Source: Algibacter sp. L1A34
Lineage (GTDB): Bacteria > Bacteroidota > Bacteroidia > Flavobacteriales > Flavobacteriaceae
Length of the DNA: 64,000 nt
Assembly: GCF_009796805.1 (NCBI RefSeq)
Contig: NZ_CP047029.1
Span: forward strand, 981,501-1,045,500
Reading direction: 5' to 3'
Below the pieces are notes generated by a model. That model was not told the DNA's origin and made no database searches. It saw only the letters and a program-made list of their open reading frames with translations. The translations under genes were made by a program, and so were the position numbers. Positions within the stretch are counted from its first letter, which is position 1, and every line of letters begins with the position of its first letter. Shown one piece after another: positions 38,730 through 46,042 of the stretch.

Positions 38730-38801
38730 ATTATATAATTGAATTACTTCTTATTAATTTTTAAAAGTTTCCTGCTTTAACAGAAAAGAAAAACTATTTT
38801 T

Positions 38802-40142
38802 TTAGTAGTGACACTTACCACATTCTAAACCACCAAACTGAGCAGCTGTTAACTTATCTACACCATACTTTTTAGATAATTCATCATGAATTTTAGTATA
38901 GTAAGCATTATCTTTTACGCTAACATCTGTTTCTCTGTGACAGTTAATACACCATCCCATAGTTAATGGAGCATATTGATAAGCAACCTCCATTTCTTCA
39001 ACAGGACCGTGACAAGTTTGGCACTCTACTCCTGCAACTGTTACGTGTTGTGAGTGATTAAAGTATGCAAAGTCTGGCAAGTTATGAATACGAACCCATT
39101 TTACTGGACTAGATTCACCTGTGTATTTTTGTTCAGCATCATCCCATCCTGCAGCAGCGTATAATTTTTTAATTTCACCATCGTAAAACTCTTTAGAATA
39201 TTCTGGAGATGTTTCACCATTATACTCATAAATCGATTTGTGACAGTTCATACAAACATTCAACGAAGGAACACCTGATGTTTTACTAACTCTTGCAGAA
39301 GAGTGACAGTACTTACAGTCGATACCATTATCTCCTGCATGTATTTTATGTGAAAAGTGAATTGGTTGTACTGGTTGGTAACCTTGATCTACCCCGATTT
39401 GAGATAAATACCCGTAAACAAAATAAGCACTTGATAACAAAAAGAAGATAGTAACAACCATCATCAAGAATTGATTCTGCAAAAAGGCTTTCCAGAGTGG
39501 TCTTCTTTTTGAATCTTCTGGCAACTCAATATTAGAAGCTATAGCATAGCGACGTAATGTTTTATTTACTAAATATAACCCAGCAGCTAAGAGAATAAAT
39601 AATATAGCTAAAGCGCCTAATACAATTTCGTTTGAAATACCTCCTGTTGTTGCAGAAGCCTGTGTGGCAACCGCACCACCCGTTGCAGCAGCAGCCGGAG
39701 CTTTCTTTTCTTCAGCTGTATAAGCTAAAATATTGCTTATATCGTCATCTGATAATTGTGGGAAAGCCGTCATGGCAGCACCACCAAACTCATTGTAAAC
39801 TTTGTTTGCGTAAGAATCGCCAGACTTAATAAGTCCAGAACTATTACGAATCCAAGAATGAATCCAATCACGATCTAAACCTTGCTCGTCAGACAAACGT
39901 GCTTCTACATTACGCAGAGCAGGTCCAGTCATTTTCTTGTCTAATTGATGACAAGCCGCACAGTTGGCATTGAATAAAGATTTTCCTTTCGCTGAATCGC
40001 CTTCCTGAGCAGAAAGGACTGATGTAAACGCTAATAAAATTATTAAGCAGAAACTAAGAGTGTTTTTACTTAATATACGGTGAATCACCTGTCTCATATT
40101 GTTGGTTAAATTAACTTCTAAACTTTGGTATGATTTTTTCAT
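38802..40142 (-). CDS. actA: Alternative complex III multiheme cytochrome c ActA
   Basis: Starting at the ATG at 40142 the product is 446 residues. A longer frame to 40184 would begin inside the -7 box and is rejected; an ATG at 40097 is the other option. A signal segment (about 28-45) is followed by a class I-like cytochrome domain (CAACH, 61-65), one membrane helix (about 140-160), a second (about 193-212) and five more CxxCH sites (CKYCH, CMNCH, CQTCH, CINCH, CGKCH). That makes six. It feeds electrons through a heme wire to ActE. First gene of the operon, with a TACTTTTG box at 40189-40182. Confidence 0.94.
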   Translation of the reverse strand: MKKSYQSLEVNLTNNMRQVIHRILSKNTLSFCLIILLAFTSVLSAQEGDSAKGKSLFNANCAACHQLDKKMTGPALRNVEARLSDEQGLDRDWIHSWIRNSSGLIKSGDSYANKVYNEFGGAAMTAFPQLSDDDISNILAYTAEEKKAPAAAATGGAVATQASATTGGISNEIVLGALAILFILLAAGLYLVNKTLRRYAIASNIELPEDSKRRPLWKAFLQNQFLMMVVTIFFLLSSAYFVYGYLSQIGVDQGYQPVQPIHFSHKIHAGDNGIDCKYCHSSARVSKTSGVPSLNVCMNCHKSIYEYNGETSPEYSKEFYDGEIKKLYAAAGWDDAEQKYTGESSPVKWVRIHNLPDFAYFNHSQHVTVAGVECQTCHGPVEEMEVAYQYAPLTMGWCINCHRETDVSVKDNAYYTKIHDELSKKYGVDKLTAAQFGGLECGKCHY

Positions 40143-40181
40143 TACTAAATAATTGAAAAAAACAGTTAAAAAAATCTCTCG

Positions 40182-40189
40182 CAAAAGTA
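40182..40189 (-). promoter_or_regulatory. -7 box (TACTTTTG) of the act-cox operon
   Basis: Consensus TAnnTTTG on the minus strand; transcription would start near 40175, about 33 nt before the chosen actA start. No good -33 element. This box decides the actA start because upstream codons would not be transcribed. Confidence 0.5.
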
Positions 40190-40286
40190 ATATTAAAAGT
40201 CGATTTTAGAAATCTAGTATAGGTATTATTAATAATTTAGAGAGATTCTAAATAAACAAAAGAACTAATAATTTAATTGCAACGTA

Positions 40287-40294
40287 TATATTTG
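40287..40294 (+). promoter_or_regulatory. -7 box (TATATTTG) of the SPOR-domain gene
   Basis: Consensus TAnnTTTG placed 17 nt before the ATG at 40312, giving a leader of only about 11 nt. The -33 region is poor. Confidence 0.45.
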
Positions 40295-40311
40295 CACAAA
40301 ATAATTTGAAA

Positions 40312-40710
40312 ATGAACCTATTGAAAATGAAATTTAGTTTGTTATTCCTCCCCGTATTCTTGCTAACATCAACAATTAGTTTTTCGCAAGAAGGCCATGT
40401 TTCTTTAAATCAAGATAAAAACATATCTGTTTTATTAGATTTAAAAAAGGAAATGAATAAAAATGAGCATGACTCTGAGCGCTATAAAATCCAAATTTAC
40501 TCTGGAAATCGCTCTGCAGCGCAAAATGCCAAAGCAGATTTTAATCAAGCTTTTGGAGAATGGAACCCATCAATAGAATATGAAACACCAAACTTTAAAA
40601 TTTGGGCAGGAAATTTCAGCACACGTTTGGAAGCCGATAGAGCGCTAAAGAAAATTAAAAAGAAATTCCCTGCAGCCTTCATTTTTAAGCCGAAGAAAGA
40701 GAGAAACTAA
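40312..40710 (+). CDS. Secreted SPOR-domain protein
   Basis: From the ATG at 40312 (a TTG two codons earlier is less likely) the protein has 132 residues: a signal peptide ending TISFSQ and a SPOR domain (about 55-130) with YKIQIYSGNRSAAQNAKADF, FKIWAGNFSTRLEADRALKKIKKKFP. SPOR domains bind glycan strands lacking stem peptides and direct proteins to division sites. With nothing but the domain, it may act as a periplasmic septal factor. It stands alone, diverging from actA and ending 9 nt from the convergent DUF1508 gene. Confidence 0.9.
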   Translation: MNLLKMKFSLLFLPVFLLTSTISFSQEGHVSLNQDKNISVLLDLKKEMNKNEHDSERYKIQIYSGNRSAAQNAKADFNQAFGEWNPSIEYETPNFKIWAGNFSTRLEADRALKKIKKKFPAAFIFKPKKERN

Positions 40711-40719
40711 AAACTGGTT

Positions 40720-41061
40720 TTAAACTGCATAAGTTAAGTTGTCTATTTTAGCAAATAAGGCAACTTTTTTTATTTCATCTATTTTCTGTTCCATAATCTT
40801 TTGATTTAAGAAGAACTCACTAAACCCAACAACCTCATTGGATAGCCCTTTTATGAATTTAAAATATGGATTTCCGTTTTTTGAAGCTAAACGTAAATAG
40901 GAATTATTATTGAAGGCCTGCTTCCTAAATAATTCAATTTTTCTTAAACACAGTAATTTTGAAGAAAACCCCGCGCTCATAAAACTAATATGCTTTGCAT
41001 CGGTTTTTAAAAAGAACCGATACAAACCTTCTTTGTCTGTATAAATTTTAAATAGTGCCAT
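40720..41061 (-). CDS. DUF1508 (YegP-like) protein
   Basis: The 113-residue protein has two degenerate copies of the YegP repeat: FKIYTDKEGLYRFFLKTDAKHISFMSAGFSSKLLCLRKIELF, then NGNPYFKFIKGLSNEVVGFSEFF and a final KVALFAKID. The repeat fold is a small beta-beta-beta-alpha unit of unknown function. The typical Ser-x-x-Tyr positions are only partly kept, so it is a divergent member. Single gene; a promoter is not evident. Confidence 0.75.
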   Translation of the reverse strand: MALFKIYTDKEGLYRFFLKTDAKHISFMSAGFSSKLLCLRKIELFRKQAFNNNSYLRLASKNGNPYFKFIKGLSNEVVGFSEFFLNQKIMEQKIDEIKKVALFAKIDNLTYAV

Positions 41062-41192
41062 TTTTAAGAGAATTAAATCACATACTCTATTTAATTAGAC
41101 ACTCAACCTCGCGAAAAGTCACATAAGACTAATTTATAGCAAGTTAAAAACTTAGGTTTTATCTAAGTTATGGCAATTTTAAAAAAGAGCTT

Positions 41193-41522
41193 TTAACTTT
41201 CAGGAGCAAGCTCTACTTCAAGACCTTCCATTTCAGGAGTCATTTGTATCTGACAACCTAAACGGCTGTTATCCTTAACATCGAAAGCCTCAGATAGCAT
41301 TGCTTCTTCATCATCTCCCATCTCTGGTAATACCGTTTCACTAGTTACATAACATTGGCATGATGCGCACATAGCCATACCTCCACAAACACCAATAGTT
41401 CCTTCTGGAGCTAATTCATACGAACGAACCACTTCCATAAGGTTCATGGCCATATCGGTTGGGGCTACAATTTCGTGTTTAACACCGTCTCTATCTGTAA
41501 TTTTAATGTTTATGTCTTGCAT
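41193..41522 (-). CDS. 2Fe-2S ferredoxin, adrenodoxin type
   Basis: The 109-residue protein has the ligand pattern C46-x5-C52-x2-C55-x34-C90 (CGGMAMCASC and RLGCQI), as in ISC-type/adrenodoxin ferredoxins. It is a soluble one-electron carrier, likely for Fe-S assembly or a monooxygenase-like partner. It sits near nfu and mrp but a strong terminator lies between. A TAAATTTG box lies 47 nt upstream. Confidence 0.93.
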   Translation of the reverse strand: MQDINIKITDRDGVKHEIVAPTDMAMNLMEVVRSYELAPEGTIGVCGGMAMCASCQCYVTSETVLPEMGDDEEAMLSEAFDVKDNSRLGCQIQMTPEMEGLEVELAPES

Positions 41523-41568
41523 GATACTATTTAGTAATTCTATTAGTGATACGTCATAATTCGTGCCA

Positions 41569-41576
41569 CAAATTTA
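41569..41576 (-). promoter_or_regulatory. -7 box (TAAATTTG) of the ferredoxin gene
   Basis: Consensus TAnnTTTG on the minus strand in the gap between nfu and the ferredoxin; -33 element not evident. Confidence 0.4.
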
Positions 41577-41634
41577 AGTTTTGTCTCTTTAATTTTAATA
41601 CTTTTCTTGTAAAAAATAGAAACGTTTTAAAAAA

Positions 41635-41677
41635 AAATAAAGAATCTTCAAAATTTTAATTTGAAGATTCTTTATTT
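41635..41677. terminator. 18-bp-stem terminator after nfu
   Basis: AAATAAAGAATCTTCAAA (41635-41652) pairs perfectly with TTTGAAGATTCTTTATTT (41660-41677), loop of 7 nt. It lies 22 nt after the nfu stop. Confidence 0.8.
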
Positions 41678-41699
41678 TAAATTATAATAATTTTTTCTA

Positions 41700-41945
41700 T
41701 TAACCAGCAATATTTACCACAGTTTCAATCTGTGGTGCATATTTTTTAATTGTCATCTCAACACCTGATTTCAAGGTCATTTGATTCACAGAACATCCAA
41801 CACAAGCACCTTGCAATTGCACTTTTACCAGTGTATCATTATCTTCAATAGATAATAACGAAATATCACCTCCATCACTTTGTAAAAACGGACGAATTTC
41901 TTCTAATGCTTTTTCAACATTTAACTTTACTTCTTCGCTGGTCAT
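41700..41945 (-). CDS. NifU C-terminal-domain Fe-S scaffold/carrier
   Basis: I start at the ATG at 41945 (MTSEEVKLNVEKAL), 5 nt after the mrp stop, giving 81 residues; a longer frame would overlap mrp. It is a single Nfu domain with DGGDISL and the cluster-binding pair C48-x-x-C51 (GACVGCSVNQMTLKSGVE). Nfu proteins hold a [4Fe-4S] cluster at a dimer interface and hand it to apo-proteins. Pairing with the mrp ATPase fits a cluster-delivery operon. Confidence 0.95.
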   Translation of the reverse strand: MTSEEVKLNVEKALEEIRPFLQSDGGDISLLSIEDNDTLVKVQLQGACVGCSVNQMTLKSGVEMTIKKYAPQIETVVNIAG

Positions 41946-41950
41946 AATTC

Positions 41951-43087
41951 TTATTTTTTTACGGCAGAACACCCAGCCATTGTTGTGATTTTTATTGCTT
42001 CAGTTGGTGGCAAATCGTCATTTCTACTAACAACTTCCTGCACTACATTTTGTGTTATTTTCTCAAAAGCTTTTTCTAAAGGCGTTCCTTTTTGCATAGC
42101 TGCTGGACGACCAACATCTCCTGCTTCACGGATACTTTGCACCAAAGGAATTTCTCCTAAAAACGGAACCTTTAAATCTTCAGCCAAGTTTTTAGCGCCT
42201 TCTTTTCCAAAGATGAAATACTTATTATTTGGTAGTTCTTCTGGAGTAAAATACGCCATATTTTCAATAATACCTAAAACAGGTACATTTATACTTTCTT
42301 GTTGAAACATAGCAACACCTTTTTTAGCATCGGCTAAAGCAACGTTTTGCGGCGTACTAACTACAACGGCTCCTGTAATAGGAAGAGATTGCATAATACT
42401 TAAATGAATATCCCCTGTTCCCGGAGGTAAATCTAAAAGTAAGAAATCTAATTCGCCCCAATGCGCATCAAAAATCATTTGATTTAAAGCTTTTGCAGCC
42501 ATAGGTCCTCTCCAAACAACCGCTTGATCGGGTTGTGTGAAAAAGCCAATAGATAAAACTTTTACACCATAATTTTCAACAGGTTTCATTTTCGATTTCC
42601 CTTCAATATTAACGGCTAAAGGTTTTTGGTCAATAACATCGAACATAATAGGAATTGACGGCCCATAAATATCAGCATCTAAAACACCAACTTTAAAACC
42701 CATTTTAGCTAAAGTAACCGCCAAATTAGCTGTTACTGTAGATTTACCTACACCTCCTTTACCAGAAGCTATAGCTACTATATTTTGAATTCCAGGTACT
42801 GGTTTACCCTTTATAACATTCGCCTTTGGCTTAGCCGGAGCATCAACTTTTACATTAACTGTAATTTTAGCTTTTTCGTAAACTTGTTCGTGAATAATTT
42901 TTAAAACATCAACTTCCGTACGTTTTTTCGCCTGTAAACTTGGGTTGTTAATAGTAATATCTACTATAACTTCATCTCCAAAAGTCATCACATTTTTCAC
43001 GGCACCACTTTCAATCATATTTTGACCTTCACCAGGAACAGTAATATTTTCGAGTGCTTTTAGTATATCTTGTTTATTTAATTTCAT
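41951..43087 (-). CDS. Mrp/NBP35-type Fe-S cluster carrier ATPase
   Basis: From the ATG at 43087 the protein has 378 residues: a DUF59/MIP18-like domain (1-80) and a P-loop ATPase (about 100-350) with the deviant Walker A SGKGGVGKS (108-116), LDADIYGPSIP and LDLPPGTGDIHLS. The expected CxxC is absent in the core; a single Cys occurs near the C-terminus. It carries Fe-S clusters between scaffold and target. The start is supported by a TATCTTTG box at 43122-43115, which would overlap any longer frame. nfu follows directly. Confidence 0.95.
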   Translation of the reverse strand: MKLNKQDILKALENITVPGEGQNMIESGAVKNVMTFGDEVIVDITINNPSLQAKKRTEVDVLKIIHEQVYEKAKITVNVKVDAPAKPKANVIKGKPVPGIQNIVAIASGKGGVGKSTVTANLAVTLAKMGFKVGVLDADIYGPSIPIMFDVIDQKPLAVNIEGKSKMKPVENYGVKVLSIGFFTQPDQAVVWRGPMAAKALNQMIFDAHWGELDFLLLDLPPGTGDIHLSIMQSLPITGAVVVSTPQNVALADAKKGVAMFQQESINVPVLGIIENMAYFTPEELPNNKYFIFGKEGAKNLAEDLKVPFLGEIPLVQSIREAGDVGRPAAMQKGTPLEKAFEKITQNVVQEVVSRNDDLPPTEAIKITTMAGCSAVKK

Positions 43088-43114
43088 TGCTTTTATTAAG
43101 AATAAATCTAAGTA

Positions 43115-43122
43115 CAAAGATA
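43115..43122 (-). promoter_or_regulatory. -7 box (TATCTTTG) of the mrp-nfu operon
   Basis: Consensus TAnnTTTG on the minus strand with transcription start predicted near 43108, 21 nt before the mrp ATG. Confidence 0.45.
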
Positions 43123-43270
43123 ATTAATTAACATTATAAAAAGGACGTACTACATTAGAAGTTTAATTTATACAGATATAACGTTTTAGTATAACCTCAT
43201 ATATTTCAAAAATTGTTTAAATTGGCACAATTTATATTGATTTTCTTACCATTAATTCAGATATACTTCC

Positions 43271-44113
43271 ATGAAACTAACAAAAATGGCCGTCTTTTTT
43301 TTCCTCATATTCCAACATGTTAGCTACAGTCAGGGCAAAATAAATAAAGCTGAAGAGGAATTAAACAAAGAAAAAATCACGACTAACACCAACCATTCTA
43401 TAAGTAAATCGTCAAAAACTTATAACGACTACGATTCTAGAGGCAACTTTTCATCGGATGTTATTGGCGGTTTATTTATTCAACTTTTTGCATACACAGC
43501 TTACGGAGTCGCCATTGAAAGCCCTTTTGAAATGGAACACAAAGCAAGTGATGCGTATTTAACAAAACATCCATACGCAAAGACTAATACTGGTCATTAT
43601 TCTTACGAGTGGAATGATAACACCGAAATTTTCACCACGACCATTAGTAACCGCTTGATTTATGAAAGTAATTCGATCTACGGAAATCATTTAAACCTAG
43701 ATTTGCGGTTTTTAAAACGTCTAGAATTAGAGCTAGACTTTTTACAATTGTGGGAACATAAAACAAATGTTCCAAAAAACTCACTTGGTATTTACACAGC
43801 CTTGGCCAAATATAACCGCGTTCGCACAGAACGTTTCAATGCGTCCTGGGGATTGGGAGTTGCTTATGTTGCCGGAAATGTTAACAAATTAGGTTTTACT
43901 TATGGATTAAGTGCCGAACTATTTTTTAAAAAACCATTTAGTTTAGAGTCTAACTTCAACCAAACTTTAGTGAACAGCGAGACCATTAATAAATTTAATG
44001 GTTTATTAAATTACCATAAAAAACAATATAAATATATACTGGGCTACGAACACTTAAAGATTGCAAGTGTTCCTTTTTCGAATGTAACAGCTGGTTTCGG
44101 TATTTCTTTTTAA
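43271..44113 (+). CDS. Predicted outer-membrane protein of unknown function
   Basis: The 280-residue protein has a signal peptide ending VSYSQG, a low-complexity polar stretch (25-55), then alternating strands with many aromatic residues (HLNLDLRFLKRLELELDFLQLW, FNASWGLGVAYVAGNVNKLGFTYGLSAELFF) ending in AGFGISF, as small outer-membrane barrels do. I do not recognise the family. It is transcribed alone and converges with the alkyltransferase-like gene 6 nt away. Confidence 0.7.
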   Translation: MKLTKMAVFFFLIFQHVSYSQGKINKAEEELNKEKITTNTNHSISKSSKTYNDYDSRGNFSSDVIGGLFIQLFAYTAYGVAIESPFEMEHKASDAYLTKHPYAKTNTGHYSYEWNDNTEIFTTTISNRLIYESNSIYGNHLNLDLRFLKRLELELDFLQLWEHKTNVPKNSLGIYTALAKYNRVRTERFNASWGLGVAYVAGNVNKLGFTYGLSAELFFKKPFSLESNFNQTLVNSETINKFNGLLNYHKKQYKYILGYEHLKIASVPFSNVTAGFGISF

Positions 44114-44119
44114 AAAGAA

Positions 44120-44449
44120 TTATAATTCTACTGAAGGATCCCAATACACCTTATCTAAATGTTGAATTTGATTTTCAACAACTTGAATACCTTCACTTTC
44201 TAATAGTTGCTGCATAAGATTTGTACCATCAAAATGATGTTTACCGGTTAGCAAACCTTTTCTGTTCACAACACGATGTGCAGGAACATCTTTTCCATGC
44301 GAGCCATTCATGGCATAACCAACCATTCTAGCACTTTTTGCAGCTCCTAAATATTTAGCAATCGCGCCATAACTAGTAACACGACCAAAAGGAATTAATT
44401 TAGCCACTTCATATACTTTATCAAAAAAATTGAGTGTTTCCGGCTTCAT
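44120..44449 (-). CDS. Alkyltransferase-like protein (MGMT family without catalytic Cys)
   Basis: The 109-residue protein has the O6-alkylguanine-DNA alkyltransferase DNA-binding fold (VYEVAKLIPFGRVTSYGAIAKYLG, ARMVGYAMNGS). At the active site it reads PAHRVVNR (56-63), with Ala57 where MGMT has the acceptor Cys. Alkyltransferase-like proteins bind alkylated guanine, do not repair it, and recruit nucleotide excision repair. Length fits. It starts 2 nt after the LysE gene, in an apparent trmB-lysE-atl operon. Confidence 0.93.
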   Translation of the reverse strand: MKPETLNFFDKVYEVAKLIPFGRVTSYGAIAKYLGAAKSARMVGYAMNGSHGKDVPAHRVVNRKGLLTGKHHFDGTNLMQQLLESEGIQVVENQIQHLDKVYWDPSVEL

Positions 44450-44451
44450 TT

Positions 44452-45081
44452 CTATATTTCTCTAATAATATTTATTAAAGTCACAATAGCAATAATTCCA
44501 GTAATACTTCCAATAATACGATTCATATTTTTTTGCGATGTTAAAGTTTTACTCTTTATTTTATCGAAAAAGAAAATATACATATATAAGGTAACGAATG
44601 TCCCCATAGCTGCACCAGCAACATATGAAATAATACTGGTTTGACTAAAATCTAACCAACCAAAAGACGCTAAAGTAATAGTTATGTAGGCCTGATAAGG
44701 AATAGGAAATACATTAATTCCCGATAAAAAAACACCTTGAAAAAACCGACTACCTTTACTTCTAACCTTTGGCTCTACCTGCTCTTTAGGTTCCGATTTT
44801 GCTATAAACAAAAAATAAATAGTCACTAATACAAAAACAACAAAAGCTACGCGTTGTAAAACATCTATAACATCATGATTTCTACTTAAATAAAGTGCAA
44901 AAACTGCCGCGATGCTAGTTTGAATAATTACTACTACACAAGCTCCTACAGAAAACATAATACCGCGTACATGCCCTTCTTTTAAACTAATTTTAGCAGC
45001 CGTCATGTTTAACAACCCTGGCGGAATAACACCAACAAGCGCAAAAACTAACCCCAAAAAAAAGATAAATGTAATGTTCAA
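44452..45081 (-). CDS. LysE-family exporter
   Basis: The 209-residue protein has six membrane segments and the LysE/RhtB start (IFFLGLVFALVGVIPPGLLNMTAAKISLKEG), with the conserved GxxPG turn. Family members export amino acids or small metabolites across the inner membrane; the substrate is not readable. It follows trmB by 2 nt and precedes the alkyltransferase-like gene by 2 nt, so all three are one transcript. Confidence 0.88.
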   Translation of the reverse strand: MNITFIFFLGLVFALVGVIPPGLLNMTAAKISLKEGHVRGIMFSVGACVVVIIQTSIAAVFALYLSRNHDVIDVLQRVAFVVFVLVTIYFLFIAKSEPKEQVEPKVRSKGSRFFQGVFLSGINVFPIPYQAYITITLASFGWLDFSQTSIISYVAGAAMGTFVTLYMYIFFFDKIKSKTLTSQKNMNRIIGSITGIIAIVTLINIIREI

Positions 45082-45083
45082 AA

Positions 45084-45758
45084 CTATTTAATTTTAAATT
45101 TAATATAAGTGATAGGTTTATTTTTCTCTAAATATTGCGACTCGTAAAAGGTTTGAATACTAGTCACCTCTTCTGGGCTACCTTCTTGTTTGTAAACATT
45201 ATGGTTGGCATACAAAACTTCGTGACCAGCTCCATGTAGCAATCCTAGTGTATAACCGTGCATAAATTCGCTATCAGTTTTTAAATTCATGACACCATCT
45301 GGTTTCAGAATCTGTTTGTAACGTTCCAAGAAAACAGCATTTGTCATACGGTGTTTGGTACGCTTGTATTTTATTTGTGGATCTGGAAATGTTATCCAGA
45401 TTTCGTCTACTTCATTGTTAGCAAAAGCATGATCGATAAGCTCTATTTGCGTACGCAGAAAAGCCACATTAGGTATATTTTCTTCTATGGCAGTTTTTGC
45501 TCCTCTCCAAAATCGAGCACCTTTAATATCGACACCAATAAAATTTTTATTTGGATACTTTTGAGCTAATGCTACTGAATATTCTCCTTTTCCGCAACCT
45601 AATTCTAGCACTAACGGATTCTCGTTTTTAAAAACTTCGGAGCGCCAATGTCCTTTTAGATTGAAATTTGACTCGACCAATTCTTCTCGCGATGGTTGAA
45701 ATACGTTGGAAAAGGTTTCGTTTTCTCTAAATCGTCTCAGTTTATTTTTACTACCCAC
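45084..45758 (-). CDS. trmB: tRNA (guanine-N7-)-methyltransferase
   Basis: The 224-residue protein has the SAM-binding motif VLELGCGKGEYSVALAQ, NFIGVDIKGARFWRGAKTA and the TrmB signature ITFPDPQIKYKRTKHRMTNAVFLERY. It methylates G46 of tRNAs. Full family length. It heads the three-gene operon; no consensus promoter seen in the gap, which also contains a structured element on the other strand. Confidence 0.97.
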   Translation of the reverse strand: MGSKNKLRRFRENETFSNVFQPSREELVESNFNLKGHWRSEVFKNENPLVLELGCGKGEYSVALAQKYPNKNFIGVDIKGARFWRGAKTAIEENIPNVAFLRTQIELIDHAFANNEVDEIWITFPDPQIKYKRTKHRMTNAVFLERYKQILKPDGVMNLKTDSEFMHGYTLGLLHGAGHEVLYANHNVYKQEGSPEEVTSIQTFYESQYLEKNKPITYIKFKIK

Positions 45759-45832
45759 AGTATATTAACTATTTGTTATTATTAGTTTTGAATTGGTAAA
45801 ATTACGGAAATATACCCAAGTCTTTATATGCT

Positions 45833-45840
45833 TACCTTTG
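45833..45840 (+). promoter_or_regulatory. -7 box (TACCTTTG) ahead of the structured element and glycosyltransferase gene
   Basis: Consensus TAnnTTTG; transcription would start near 45847, 7 nt before the structured element at 45854. No good -33 match. Confidence 0.4.
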
Positions 45841-45853
45841 AATTTGCGGAAAT

Positions 45854-46018
45854 GTGCGTTAGGGATTGATGCGGCATCCTTTTTTTGTGCTAGCCAAAAC
45901 ATTAAAAATAAGCCAAATCTACTTGATTATCTTTGAGCTTAATGATATGCTAAAACAAAGGAAAGCACAACAAAAGATATAGCGGAAAGCCCGACCCATG
46001 TGGTAACGCCCAAATGAT
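45854..46018 (+). repeat. Structured intergenic element, copy 1 (possible RNA)
   Basis: GCGTTA (45856-45861) pairs with TAACGC (46004-46009). Inside, CTTTTTTTGTGC (45879-45890) pairs with GCACAACAAAAG (45965-45976) almost throughout, GGAT/ATCC form a small 5' hairpin around GATGCGGCATC, and a short GACCC...GGT hairpin closes the 3' part. The 5' (GCGTTAnGGATnGA) and 3' (GTAACGCCCAAATGAT) edges recur at 58344-58437 with an unrelated inner stem. Preserved pairing with different sequence argues for RNA structure. GC content is well above the surrounding gap. It ends 25 nt before the glycosyltransferase ATG. I recall similar sequences between genes in other Flavobacteriaceae but cannot name the family. 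Confidence 0.65.
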
Positions 46019-46042
46019 ACTTTTTATTTATAAATTTAATTA

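Noticed and set aside
40098-40184. Longer N-terminus of ActA beginning MREIFLTVFF
   Set aside because: It would start inside the -7 box and adds residues before a normal signal peptide; the starts at 40142 or 40097 fit better.
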